A stretch of 64,000 nt of DNA from Porodaedalea pini (Eukaryota; Basidiomycota; Agaricomycetes; Hymenochaetales; Hymenochaetaceae), in assembly GCA_002794775.1 (NCBI GenBank), contig NBAY01000032.1, positions 434,001 through 498,000 on the forward strand, read 5' to 3'. The notes beneath the pieces are model-generated. The model searched no databases. It saw only the letters and a program-made list of their open reading frames with translations, and had not been told where the DNA came from. Shown one piece after another: positions 21,739 through 31,792 of the stretch. Made by a program: the position numbers and the translations under genes. Every line of letters starts with the position of its first letter. Position 1 is the stretch's first letter.

Positions 21739-24495
21739 CTAGTCAGACAAGGACCCACGAACCTCAAGTATCGCCCTGCGGGCCTCCGGATACGAGCGCT
21801 CGAGAGACTCAGCATTGAACGCGACTGAAACGTCGCCGTCATCTTCATTAGAAGCATCATGGTCCAATGCCTCCTCGCTGAAATCAGGAACGAGGGAGAG
21901 AGCGCCGTTGTCCGTAGCCGAACTGGATAGTGTCGAGTCTGTTTCGTCGTTCGGAGTGACTGCTGGTGCAGGCCGTTTGCGAGAGGGATCTGCGCGCGAG
22001 TCGTTCGGTGCTCCTTCTCGTGACAATAAACGTGCTTCATCGTCCAACGTCTCCGTTCTTGCGGGGATTCCTTCGTAATTTAATGTCGGCTTTGAACCAC
22101 CCGCGTTCGTACGCGCCGCGCCATGTCCATAACCGAATCGCTTGATAGACCATTGTGAGACTGGTTTCGTCACCTTCACATCATTCTGCGCTATCCCCTT
22201 CCACTTCTCCGACACTTTATTGTTTGACATCGTCGGTGCTCCCGCCTTTATCCTTGCGTTCCTGCCGGATGCCTGAGAAGGTGGCTCCCTCGGCGGTGGA
22301 AGGTACGTGACCACCCGTCTCTTCCCATTAGCCGTGGGTTCATTAGTAACAGATTTTGCTGCTAGTGAGGGCAACGCAATGGGAAGCTTGAATCGTCCGG
22401 ACTGCTTCACCCCGGGGCCAGCGCGACCAGATGAAGAGGCTTGCGTCCGTGCCTTCTTGCGCTGAGGCAGCGTCGACCAATTTGCGTCGTCATCTTCTGC
22501 GAATGCGGCGTACGCATCCGCATTTCGCGATACATCGTCTTCGCGAGACCGCTTGATGCTGTGCGGATAGTCCGAAGGAGCGCGTCTAGGGGAGAGCGAG
22601 GAACGGTCTGTATGGTGCCGAGACAGAGATGGAGGTGAGGAATTTGCAATTGGCTTTCGAACTCTGGGATGAACAAAGGCAAAATCAGGTTCGGCAACAG
22701 GTAGTTCACAGTTGGGTTCATATTTGACGGGATATGGTTGGTCATAGGTCTCATCTTGAACAGGTTCTGCTCGATCTGCATGTCTAGGCATCGTGAAGGG
22801 TACTTCCTGAAACTGAGGCGGCGTAGACTGATCGCGTACTATGGCACCGATAGGACTTCGAGAGCGAGAGCGATTTGATTGAGCAGAGTATTCATTGACG
22901 CTAGGATTCTGAGATCTAGGAGGTGCAAGTCCAAGTGCTGCGCGTCCAGAATGCTGCACGTCTCGATTCGGTTGCCTAATGGGCGACGAAAATGAATGCA
23001 AATGTCCGTGGTGCATCACTCGGGCGCGGCCTTGCGAGTGTCGCACTTCGCCGATGCTCGGAAGCGTATGAAACATTTCAGTATTCGGCGACGTTGGGTT
23101 CGAACCAGAGAGAGGACGCTCCATGCTGGTCGTGTTTGCTGTTGCCCTCACGTTTGATGCTTTGCCGTCATGACGCAGTGGAGACGAGAGTGAGGACCCA
23201 GACGGGATAGGTTGCGAATTCGTAAGACGCAATGAGGTCTGCGTCACGTTCGAGTGTACTACAACGGCGCATATAGTGAGATCAGTCTGAGAAAAACATG
23301 GAAAAAGACTGTGCGTTATACCTGATGGTACAGTGCGTGCTTGACGACCGTCATTGAAGGGCTTTGAACTAGCATATACCGAAGGGTCTTGTGGGTAGAC
23401 ATGTTGATTAACGGGAGGAAAAGATGAAGATGACGCAAGAAAGTTATTTGTCGAGTTATTGCAGGGAGCATCATATATAAATCCTTCAGTTTCTTCTGCG
23501 CCCAGTGCTGAGCCATCAAGGGTTTCAATATCGTTCGAGTCAGATATAAAAGTGAAAATCTCCGCGCTGTTAGCTGGAGAAACGGTAGAGATGCCTTCCG
23601 AAGCAATTTGAGCAGGTCGAGCAATGTTGGTATCAGTATACGTAGACGATATGGGTATTGATTGTTCGACAGGGTTGCCTTGATTGAACGGTGGATAATA
23701 ATTAGGCGCAGGCAGAGGAGAGGCGGTTCGTGCCTGAATAGCTGAGAGGGTAGGAGCATCATTGTCGAGTATAACATTCTGAGGAGGTCGAAGGGACGGA
23801 TGCGCGCCGGCGCTAGCATTTTGTTGTATGCGTCGCCCGTTGACATCGGAAGCCTTGAATTTGTTCTTGAAGTTACCCTTGTCGAGTTTGCGGGCGGCGA
23901 AAAACCTCTCGATAGTCTTCCCCAACTTCGGCTTTATATCCGTCTTCCTCGCCCCATCCGCAGCTGCAGCGGAGCCGCCGGCCGACTCCCGTCTGACGTC
24001 GAAAGCGGGTCCACATCTCTGACGGCCGTACACAGACTTCGCGGCTGAGTCCACGAGGTCGCCTCCGGCGCGGGCCAAATCGCGCTTACTCGAGACCGAG
24101 CTCGTCACCGGGCTTGCAGGTACAGGAACGGGAGCGCGCGAGGCGGCATTGACGCGTGCGATGCTCCAAGGCGTCGCCGTAAACTGAGCAGCGTCCGCAC
24201 TTGCACGCGACGCGATGTCCAGCTCGCGCAGCAGTCGCGCATCCTCAGTTTCAACCTCAACTTTAGACTCTGATTTTGACGTTGTCCCGTCCTTGTTGAC
24301 TGTCTGTGGAGGAGTTGCATTGTCGCGGCCACTGGCGGCTTCCGGAGGTCCTGACTCCTCATCGCTCGAGTCAGAGTCCGACTGGCAGCCGCCTCGGAAG
24401 TGAAAGGACCATTCGGAGTCGACCTTTGAGTTAGTATTGCCTGTATTATTAGCTCGTGCCGATGCTGGCTTGGGAGTGAGCAGGAGGCCAGGCAT
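21739..24495 (-). CDS. Large disordered nuclear-type protein, unrecognised
   Basis: An open frame of 918 codons from ATG at 24495. A 63-bp in-frame stretch at 23259-23321 has a GT donor, an AG acceptor and hydrophobic content unlike the rest, so it is probably an intron, leaving 897 residues. The protein is rich in Ser, Pro, Arg, Asp and Glu and lacks membrane segments. It has an acidic patch (SDSDSSDEESG, residues about 39-49), many SP/SR sites, and basic KR clusters that could serve as nuclear localisation signals. Residues 191-200 (LGKTIERFFA) resemble a degenerate PCNA-interacting box, lacking the usual Gln. An acidic tail closes the protein. I do not recognise the family; a DNA-repair or chromatin role is only a guess from the motif. 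Confidence 0.8.
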   Translation of the reverse strand: MPGLLLTPKPASARANNTGNTNSKVDSEWSFHFRGGCQSDSDSSDEESGPPEAASGRDNATPPQTVNKDGTTSKSESKVEVETEDARLLRELDIASRASADAAQFTATPWSIARVNAASRAPVPVPASPVTSSVSSKRDLARAGGDLVDSAAKSVYGRQRCGPAFDVRRESAGGSAAAADGARKTDIKPKLGKTIERFFAARKLDKGNFKNKFKASDVNGRRIQQNASAGAHPSLRPPQNVILDNDAPTLSAIQARTASPLPAPNYYPPFNQGNPVEQSIPISSTYTDTNIARPAQIASEGISTVSPANSAEIFTFISDSNDIETLDGSALGAEETEGFIYDAPCNNSTNNFLASSSSFPPVNQHVYPQDPSVYASSKPFNDGRQARTVPSGITHSLFPCFSQTDLTICAVVVHSNVTQTSLRLTNSQPIPSGSSLSSPLRHDGKASNVRATANTTSMERPLSGSNPTSPNTEMFHTLPSIGEVRHSQGRARVMHHGHLHSFSSPIRQPNRDVQHSGRAALGLAPPRSQNPSVNEYSAQSNRSRSRSPIGAIVRDQSTPPQFQEVPFTMPRHADRAEPVQDETYDQPYPVKYEPNCELPVAEPDFAFVHPRVRKPIANSSPPSLSRHHTDRSSLSPRRAPSDYPHSIKRSREDDVSRNADAYAAFAEDDDANWSTLPQRKKARTQASSSGRAGPGVKQSGRFKLPIALPSLAAKSVTNEPTANGKRRVVTYLPPPREPPSQASGRNARIKAGAPTMSNNKVSEKWKGIAQNDVKVTKPVSQWSIKRFGYGHGAARTNAGGSKPTLNYEGIPARTETLDDEARLLSREGAPNDSRADPSRKRPAPAVTPNDETDSTLSSSATDNGALSLVPDFSEEALDHDASNEDDGDVSVAFNAESLERSYPEARRAILEVRGSLSD

Positions 24496-25638
24496 GGTGG
24501 GTTGAGAAAGAATTGCGCGTCGACTGAAGCGCGAGGGAAAGCTTACTTTATTACATAATGAACCGATAAAATTTGCGAAAATATAACGACGCGTACGTGA
24601 CTGAACGCCAACAATTGCATAGCATAAGGGCTACTATTTGGCCAGAAACTCCAGACAGGACTGGTGATGAATATTAATGAGATAAATTTACTTGGATTCA
24701 CAATTCTTGTTTGTCCTGAACTTGAACTACCCGAATCACAACTGCGCAGCAACTCGAGCAGCTTGCCAAGGTGCACCTCAGGAATCTCGGATCTGAGGGT
24801 CAATAAACGGTCTCGTGGAGGCCATTACGATCTGAAATCAGCGCATTGAAGGCCACGCCGTATGGAGGTTGGAGAGCACGCAAATTGGCCATTCATTCTG
24901 GCACAGCATTTCATTCATTCAATATGAAAATGAGCGCGACATACGATGTATTCCAATTCTTACCTCGCCGTCCCATGAAGCCCACACAAATCCACAACAA
25001 AAACGCCTCCCTCGACCACCCGAAAGAAAATGTGCCCAACTCCGGTAAGGAGGACAGTCCCAAAATCTCGCGACCAACGGGACGCGCTCCAGCTGAGTGG
25101 GCAGGGATCAAGCCCGTTCTTCTTGGACAAGCGGTAGACTCCTGCGAGAAAAGGTGGTAATCGTTCGCAGGGGGACAATAAAGCGAGCCCGAATGAGTGA
25201 AGAAAAAAAAAGACGAGCTGCGTCAACACGCCCATTTTTTGTATTGCTCGAAGCGGATTCTGAAGCGGACCTTCAAATTGAGAAAGTCGGGTGGCGCGCA
25301 CCGACAACTGGTCTTGGCCTTGTTCACCTTCTTATCACTCGGTCTTGTTCAACTGGACTCGAAGCGCGTTATGCAGAGGCCTTACCTCCATACTCAACAG
25401 CATTGTGATCTGTTGAAATTCTTGCATTTTTGTGACTCGATATGCTTGTCCCACTGGCTTCTAACAACAGTCCGAAAGGAACTTCAACGATCGTGGTTAC
25501 GACTCGCAATGCAGGCCCAAGTTCGCGGGAAGCATCCTCCGACCTCAGTTAATCTACAATTAGCTCTGACAAACTAATGCTTATGGTCTGCTCTGGATGC
25601 TTTCCTGGACGATCCACATGCATTAAGTTCAAAGCATC
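24496..25638. other. Gene-sparse region with ambiguous coding fragments
   Basis: Upstream of the large minus-strand gene. A minus-strand open stretch around 24690-24820 (RLLTLRSEIPEVHLGKLLEL and onward) and another near 25000-25200 look somewhat protein-like, but I could not join them into a gene with plausible splice sites. Confidence 0.35.
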
Positions 25639-26189
25639 ATGGGTGGTAAATGGTACACTCTCGATATTGCCATTCGGCATCGGAAAGACCAACCTCGTAA
25701 GTTCTCGACTGTCCATGCGTATCACACGTCACTGAAGCATCCGTGGAAGGAGGATCTTCCAACACGTTGTATGTCCGCGCCTAATTGTCTGGACTTGTCC
25801 TTTAGCCGGCACGAAACACTTCCGTGTACACCATCATCGGCTTCTCCTTCCCAAACTGCTATGGTGCCTATGCCGAACGGCGGTATCTTTCTGAAGCTAT
25901 CAACAATGTGAAACTACCTTACTGTCTTTACTGAACGTTGGGAGTATCCTCCTGAGACAATTAACTCGACCTGCTTACCTAAGCAATCAAGGTACCTGCA
26001 GAGCTTCTGGATTCTCATACACGCCTTGCACTTGGTGACGCAGACAATTGGGGTGAGGTTATGCAATTTGTACGATACCATTCTCCAAAATTTTCTGACC
26101 TCAAAGACATTGTAGCACACAGTATCAAGGGAGTGCCGCAAAGCATCGGTCTGCGCCGGCATGCGGCGCTGATGAGTGTCCAGTGGTAG
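25639..26189 (+). pseudogene. Coding-like exons of an unrecognised gene or relic
   Basis: Three protein-like blocks on the plus strand: FGIGKTNL (ending at a GTAAGT donor near 25697), NTSVYTIIGFSFPNCYGAYA after a TTTAG acceptor (about 25806-25915), and a 65-codon stretch 25992-26189 starting VPAELLDSHTRLALGDADNW and ending at TAG. No ATG in frame with the first block is convincing, and the middle-to-last join lacks a normal donor. It may therefore be a decayed gene or one with introns I cannot place. Family not recognised. Confidence 0.3.
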
Positions 26190-26583
26190 TTATTAATATC
26201 ATTTGCCCAAGTTAAGCCCGCTAATCAACCTCTAATTGTTGTTCGCGAACAGCAAAGACAATACTACTGGATTATCTACACCGATGCAGCGACGCAATGT
26301 TCTTGTCCCGCGGGTCTGGTTGTCTGGATCATTCGTTTTGTGTATCATTTTAGAACTTCATGCGGCACGCCAATTTAGAGCTTTATTCTCTTCGTTTCTC
26401 TGTCGGATCTCAGCAGTGCCGCCAGCCTTTTGTCCTCCTGTTTGGCGAGGCCCGTCGCCAGGGTATAAGAGTCGGTACCCTCAGTGCCAGATTTTCCCTC
26501 AGACAACGCCTTCGCAGCCTTTCACCTCTCGTCCTCGTCCTGCTTTGCTTGCACTCGCGATACACATCTACCCAAACGCAGAC
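26190..26583. promoter_or_regulatory. Promoter and 5' UTR of the pheromone precursor gene
   Basis: GTATAAG at 26464-26470 is a good TATA box about 115 bp before the ATG. Between the two lies a CT-rich leader (about 26520-26560), common in strongly expressed fungal genes. I see no certain pheromone-response element. Confidence 0.55.
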
Positions 26584-26697
26584 ATGGACTCCTTCACCAG
26601 CCTCATTTTCTCGAGCTCGAACACCGACACGTCCTCGAACACGCCTGTGGACGAGGAGCGCGAGGCATCCAGCCAAACATTTTGCGTCGTTGCGTGA
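26584..26697 (+). CDS. Lipopeptide mating-pheromone precursor
   Basis: An intronless 37-residue ORF starting MDSFTSLIFSSS and ending in the CAAX box CVVA. This is the standard form of basidiomycete B-mating-type pheromone precursors: a short Ser/Thr-rich pro-region, an acidic-basic cleavage motif (DEER, residues 23-26), then a short mature peptide. Cys34 would be farnesylated, the last three residues removed and the Cys carboxymethylated. Cleavage after ER would leave EASSQTFC, though the exact cut is uncertain. Secreted by an ABC exporter (Ste6 type), it would be sensed by an Ste3-type receptor. No seven-helix receptor gene is visible in this window, so it may be at the edge of a mating locus or be an isolated copy. 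Confidence 0.85.
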   Translation: MDSFTSLIFSSSNTDTSSNTPVDEEREASSQTFCVVA

Positions 26698-27379
26698 GCG
26701 CAAGGTATGTGACTGTCATTCTGTGCTTGCTGCTGTCGCTAGAGATACTGATGCGGATCGGTTGTCTTCCTAGATTATTCGTAGCGCACGCTTGTTATAC
26801 GCCGTTCACCGCACGCATTACGCCACCGCAGCTCAGAGCATTGCAGAGCAGCGGAGGTCCGTGTGCATCGCTTACTCCACGAACTTCTACTCCTTCCGCA
26901 ACATCGTGACTTATGATTCATAAAATTATTGCGCAGCGGCACCCTGATTTTCCTCTATCTCCCGCATTCAAACCCGCTCTCGTCTCTCAACTACCATTAT
27001 CATCCCTTGTCTCACTTTCTCCTGGTCTCGGCATGTCTATACACCGCACCGTTTTCATTGCTCCATCATAGTCTCCTATCCGTTTCTTCCCGTTTTTCTT
27101 TTCGTTCCTACACTTGCGAATGTTTCGGTTTCCATATCGCTTGGCACGCTCCTTCTATCGCCTTGTTGTGTTATTATTGCTCCCATTTTGATGAATCGTG
27201 GTTTATTTTTGTCGATCTGTTTTGGGTCTTGGAATACATTTGTATGCTTATGGCGCCGGCTACGCTGGGACAACTACATTAATATGCACGATGGCCACCT
27301 GGTTATTTCTTCAATTTATTCTTACTTACTTAGTTACTATACTTGGCAACAAGAGCGCAGCAGTACTACGTAGTCTCAC
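26698..27379. other. Intergenic region after the pheromone gene
   Basis: Pyrimidine-rich, with chance ORFs having no convincing start or splice structure. Probably includes the pheromone gene 3' UTR. Confidence 0.45.
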
Positions 27380-27692
27380 CCAATCTCGATACAGGAGAGC
27401 ATTGCCGCGATCCGACGGCCGCAGGCCGAGCCGCCCTCAGTTTACGTCACCCGCTCCTTTCCGAAGACCGTCAAATATTGCAAGTTGTCCAGGCGCTCTT
27501 CACGTCCTCATTTCTCACCAACACGCTCGAGCCGTCATCGCCGCCGTCATCAACATCCCACAGCTAAAAAGCCGCCAACGCCCTCAAAACCTGGCTTTCT
27601 CTGTGCGTGGTTTCGGATCAGACACGCTTCGAAGAACGTACCCACAACAGCGACCGCGCGGAGTGGAAGCAGGACTAATACACCGTGGGTGG
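27380..27692 (+). pseudogene. Coding-like fragment with an in-frame stop
   Basis: One plus-strand frame reads like real protein on both sides of a TAA at 27565-27567: LSEDRQILQVVQALFTSSFL before it and KAANALKTWLSLCVVSDQTR after it, ending TAA at about 27690. GC content is higher than in the surroundings. No start codon or splice site rescues it. I take it as a gene relic of unknown family; an unusual unspliced exon is the alternative. Confidence 0.28.
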
Positions 27693-28060
27693 GCTCGCGA
27701 ACTGAGGTGAGAACACAGGTTCCTCGTGGTATTGAGAGAAGAGGATACTAATATATTGTTGCAGGTGCATCTTGCGCGGACGGAGTACGGACGCGAGAAG
27801 CGACTGGTAGCTTCCTCGATCGGGATCGGACTAGTACTAGGCCGGTTTGCACCGTCGCCGAGGAGCCACATATAATATATACTCCTACGGTTTTGCTCAA
27901 GCAACCGCTCTGAACACTCAAAAATTTTCTCATCACCGTTACTGCCAGTAAGTACCCTCCACATCCTTTTTCACTTCTTGCCCCAGACACTCAAACGTCG
28001 AGTCGTAGACAGAAGCATTCGCCTCAAAACGTTTTGTTCGTCAGTCACGGGGCACGCGCC
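27693..28060. promoter_or_regulatory. Upstream region of the UBL3-like gene
   Basis: No ORF of note. The stretch 27890-28060 just before the ATG at 28061 is the likely 5' UTR. No clear TATA box. Confidence 0.4.
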
Positions 28061-29182
28061 ATGAGTGCTAGCTTCTCGCCGCCTGAAATGAGCAGCTTCG
28101 ATCTGCAAAATACCCACGCGCGCTCTCAGGCGCCGTCCATCGCTTCTCTCCGCATACCGCAGTCCAGCGTGCCAGCGACCGCAGCAACCTCCATGCTCAC
28201 CGTCTGTCCTGCAGAGGATGAAAAGGATTTCGAGGGCATGCCGGGTCCATCGGGAGAAGGCCAGGAGGACGGTGAAGTCCGAGACACGAGCGCGCCCGCC
28301 GTAGCGCCGCAGGTTGCTCTCACGTTTCTGCTGGTCTCAGGCAGTAGGCGCACGATGACGTTCGATCCCGAGACGGCCGTAGGACGGGTGAAGGAGCTGG
28401 TCTGGAATGCCTGGCCGAGTGGTGCGTGGAATATCTGATGGGTCACGACATTGGGGGAATATTAACGAGATGTGCAGATTGGCAGGACGTGAAACCGCCG
28501 GCGCCCAATTTTCTTCGGGTATTGCATCTCGGAAAGATTCTTCAAGACGAAGAGACGTTAGCCAGTAAGTGTTTCTTCATTTTTGTACGGTTTCTGTGTG
28601 TGTGTTTAGCTTTCCGCTCTGCGGAAAGAAAAGCGAGGATTCGTTGGTTGTGCTTTAATTTCCCGAATAATCTAGCCGATCGAGACCACTGGTCGCCGAT
28701 GCTGTGCAGATGCGGGGGTGATCTTCGCAAGGTCTATGCGTGCTGTGTTTCTTTATAGTTCGCCGAGAGCACAGTGACCAATGGAGCTATGGTCATCGAT
28801 AACCATACAGCTCAGTCAGCGGAGCGAGATTTTAGCGATACCGCACTTCTTGCACATGAAAATCACGGTTTCGTCGCTCTTATCTAAACTTTCTTTGTTT
28901 ATAGGTCTTTCCCTCCCTACCTCGCCATCTTCACCCGTGTCGATCCCGGCTTCGCCCAGTTCGCCGCAAGCGCAGTCCCTGCCGGCGACGATCGTGCATC
29001 TCTCGATTCGGCCGTATGCACCGGCGACGGAAGACGAGGCCTCGCTGAAGAAGAATCTGCGTGCCGCGCGGCGTGCTCTTTCACGGTCGGCGAGCACCGC
29101 GCGTCCGCCGCAGTCGGGCGCTGGTCCTGGGGCGGACGATGGAGCGCGGGCGGGCGGATGTTGCGGGTGCGTTATCTGCTAA
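28061..29182 (+). CDS. Prenylated ubiquitin-fold protein (UBL3/MUB type)
   Basis: Three exons (28061-28421, 28478-28564, 28905-29182) encode 241 residues. After a disordered N-terminus, the ubiquitin-like fold starts near residue 86 (VALTFLLVSGSRRTMTFDPE), continues through WPSDWQDVKPPAPNFLRVLH and GKILQDEETLASL, and ends near ATIVHLSIRPYAP. The C-terminus CCGCVIC is a CAAX box with extra cysteines, suited to prenylation and perhaps palmitoylation. The order matches human UBL3 and plant MUBs, membrane-anchored ubiquitin-fold proteins that tether E2 enzymes or sort cargo. The 340-bp second intron is long for this genome and contains a perfect 8-bp hairpin at 28610-28628. Confidence 0.88.
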
Positions 29183-31792
29183 GGTGGGTGAGTCTTGGGT
29201 TTGCGAGTGTATGGGGGTTTGGGTTGGTTTGGGTTCTTCGCTTTCGGTGTGTATATTTATGATGCTTTGTTCGCATTGCTTTCGGTGAGCAATGACATTC
29301 TTGCCTCCAGCTCGAACAGTTTTGTTGATGGTCCTTTCCTCCTGATAGTTCCATTTGTAATAGTATCCTAGAAGGATTTGTGCACGGCAGTGCTCTTAAT
29401 ATCTGACTGCCCTCGTTCTCGTTCTCGTTTTCCGTTTCTCATGCATCACACACGAAATGGTCATGATCGCCATCTTTTATTCTTTCTTCCCACTCTTTTT
29501 AATCCGCTTACTGTCTCCAATTTGCAATTTTTTTTCTATTCGAAACATCCATGATACCCCGGATTATATACATATGCTCTATTCCACAAATAAAAGAGCG
29601 AGCTTGAGCGTATGTGCCGCATTTGCGTGTATACCTTTGGGGCCTAGGGTCCCTTGCATTTCGTTAGCGAAGGTCATAAGTAATTTTTCGTTTGTGAAAA
29701 CTGGGTTAGTTCCGCCCACGTGGTTCACGTGACGCAAACGCGTCGCGTCGCGTCAGAGGATCAAATAAGGTTTTGATCAATCTGTGAGTTGTTTTGTTGA
29801 AATGCTAGAGAGATGCTTAGGCAAAAGGCACCGAGGAAGAAAAAAAACCCTCTAGAAAGTGAGCAGGCTCTGTCTCAGGGCCTCGGGCTGCTGAACTCAG
29901 CACGTAGCTGGACTATCAAGTATCTGCATAGGTATCACTGGTGGGATCAAGAACTATGTACCGCCATTTGAGAGGATTCTCAGTCCCGACTCCCGACCCC
30001 CGATAGAACATGGGCGAGCATCAGTTTGAAGTGTATTTTATGTACCCGTGATACGGTATAGAATCTTGCCTGCCCATATGTGCAAGCTGGATGATGAGTT
30101 CGGGACCCACACTTCTGTTGAACCAATCTATAGGGGGTCAGAGTAAGCTAAGGTATCCTACGACACTGAGGGCCCTATAGGCTCTGTTATGTAATATTCT
30201 CATACTGCCAGCTCATGCGGTTGCTGCCTTCCGTTTTCTCCTGAGAATATCAGAGCTTCTAGACGACTGTGCACTGGTGGGAAGGGGGAGTGAAGAGGGA
30301 AGCGCCCAGGGTGAGGAGGGCAATTGCAGGCAGGCAGCAGTGGGGATATAGGGAATAGCCGGCATATCAGACTTTGGACACATACATAGTAGATGTGTTT
30401 CGTCCTCCTGGAGGTACGCCCCCATCAAGATTGAGGTGTAAGTTACCTTATTTCTGGTCAGGGCAGAATGTCAACGTCCGATGTTGTGTTCACGCCCGTG
30501 GAAAAGAGTTGGCGGTCGGAAGGTTGACAGTGTCCGGGTACAGCATGCTAGATTGAATACGTTGCCTGTGATCTCCTTCGATCTGAGGGAAAGTCTGTCT
30601 TTAGTGAGGTGGTCTTTGTTCCGGAGTGATTTAAAATGCACTTGTATTGTTTATTGCAGAAATGTAATGATGCACTTGAGCGCTGGCCATGAACTATACG
30701 GAATGTCCAAAAGCTTAGCGCTGCACACCTGTGATGCTGCGTGAGAGCAGCGGGGGATGTTCTCTGGTTGCTAGCCAGCACCGTTCCTTTGATTAATAGC
30801 AGAACAGGAAGGTGGCTCTAGATCTAAAAGCAATTATAACTTTTCAGAAAAGACGTTCAAGTTCAAGACGGCCTGTCACACTCATGAGGTTTTCCCGCAA
30901 GAGCAAGCAGACAAACATGACAGCAAAACATGGCAATATTCCACATGCTCAAGACATTTGTTGTGAAATTCTGTGGAATAAGAAGAGCGAGATTGCGACA
31001 AGCGGGAGGACAAAACAACGGGCACCAGAGAACCGGCGGACACACGTGGGGTAAATGATTCTCGCGTAAAACACAGTGATCGGCGTTCCTGTTTGGGCGG
31101 TTTGAAGTAGGACTCTCGCGCGTCGAGTCGCCCAAAGTCTGACCGGAACTGTCACTCTGCTACTCGCTGTCGTCGACCCCGACATCCCCGACATCCTCTT
31201 CGCCATCCCCCACCGCCCACCGCCATCCCGCTCGTCGGTAAGGGGAAACAAGGTCGTGTTCCGAAGGCTGAGCGCGTCGTTGTCCGGCCGAACGCTCCAC
31301 TTGTTCGGCTTAGCGCTGTCATTTTTCAGGGCACTTTGTTTCCTCGATGCAGCTCGCATCCTTACCCTCTACATCACTCCTCTGCAGCGTGGCTAGTCGC
31401 CTCCCAATCACCGGCATCAGCTTGTAGTCGTTATTGGCCTTCTCCTTCATCTCGCTTTCGTCCTTGCTTTCGTTCCCGACCACCACCACCACGACGCTCG
31501 TTACAAGTCACTCACCGCCTCTGCTGGCCAAGGCTCACCAGTCTTTACCTTACCGCCAATCCGGCCCTGTCCTGCTCTGGTTAGCCTTCGTATCATCGCA
31601 TTTCCCTACGCGATTTACACGAGCCTTGTCCGTTCTCCTGGAAAATTCGAATTTTTTACGTTGCAATTCGACGGCGCCGATTCCCGACTTTTTCTATCAA
31701 GATCATTCTCATCGTGCCGTTATTCCCCGCTTCGCGCACGTTAGAGCGCTCTTGCGCCCAACCTCCTGCAACTTTCTCTCGTCAGGTTGTTC
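29183..31792. other. 2.6 kb intergenic region
   Basis: No gene I can support on either strand. 29183-29600 is the likely UBL3-like 3' UTR. 31360-31790 is pyrimidine-rich and is the likely promoter/5' UTR of the next gene. The rest shows only chance ORFs. Confidence 0.5.

Noticed and set aside
26410..26703. Minus-strand ORF over the pheromone gene
   Set aside because: Arg-rich low-complexity shadow without a plausible start context or homology.
30213..30428. Small minus-strand ORF
   Set aside because: No coding signal beyond being open; no splice partners.
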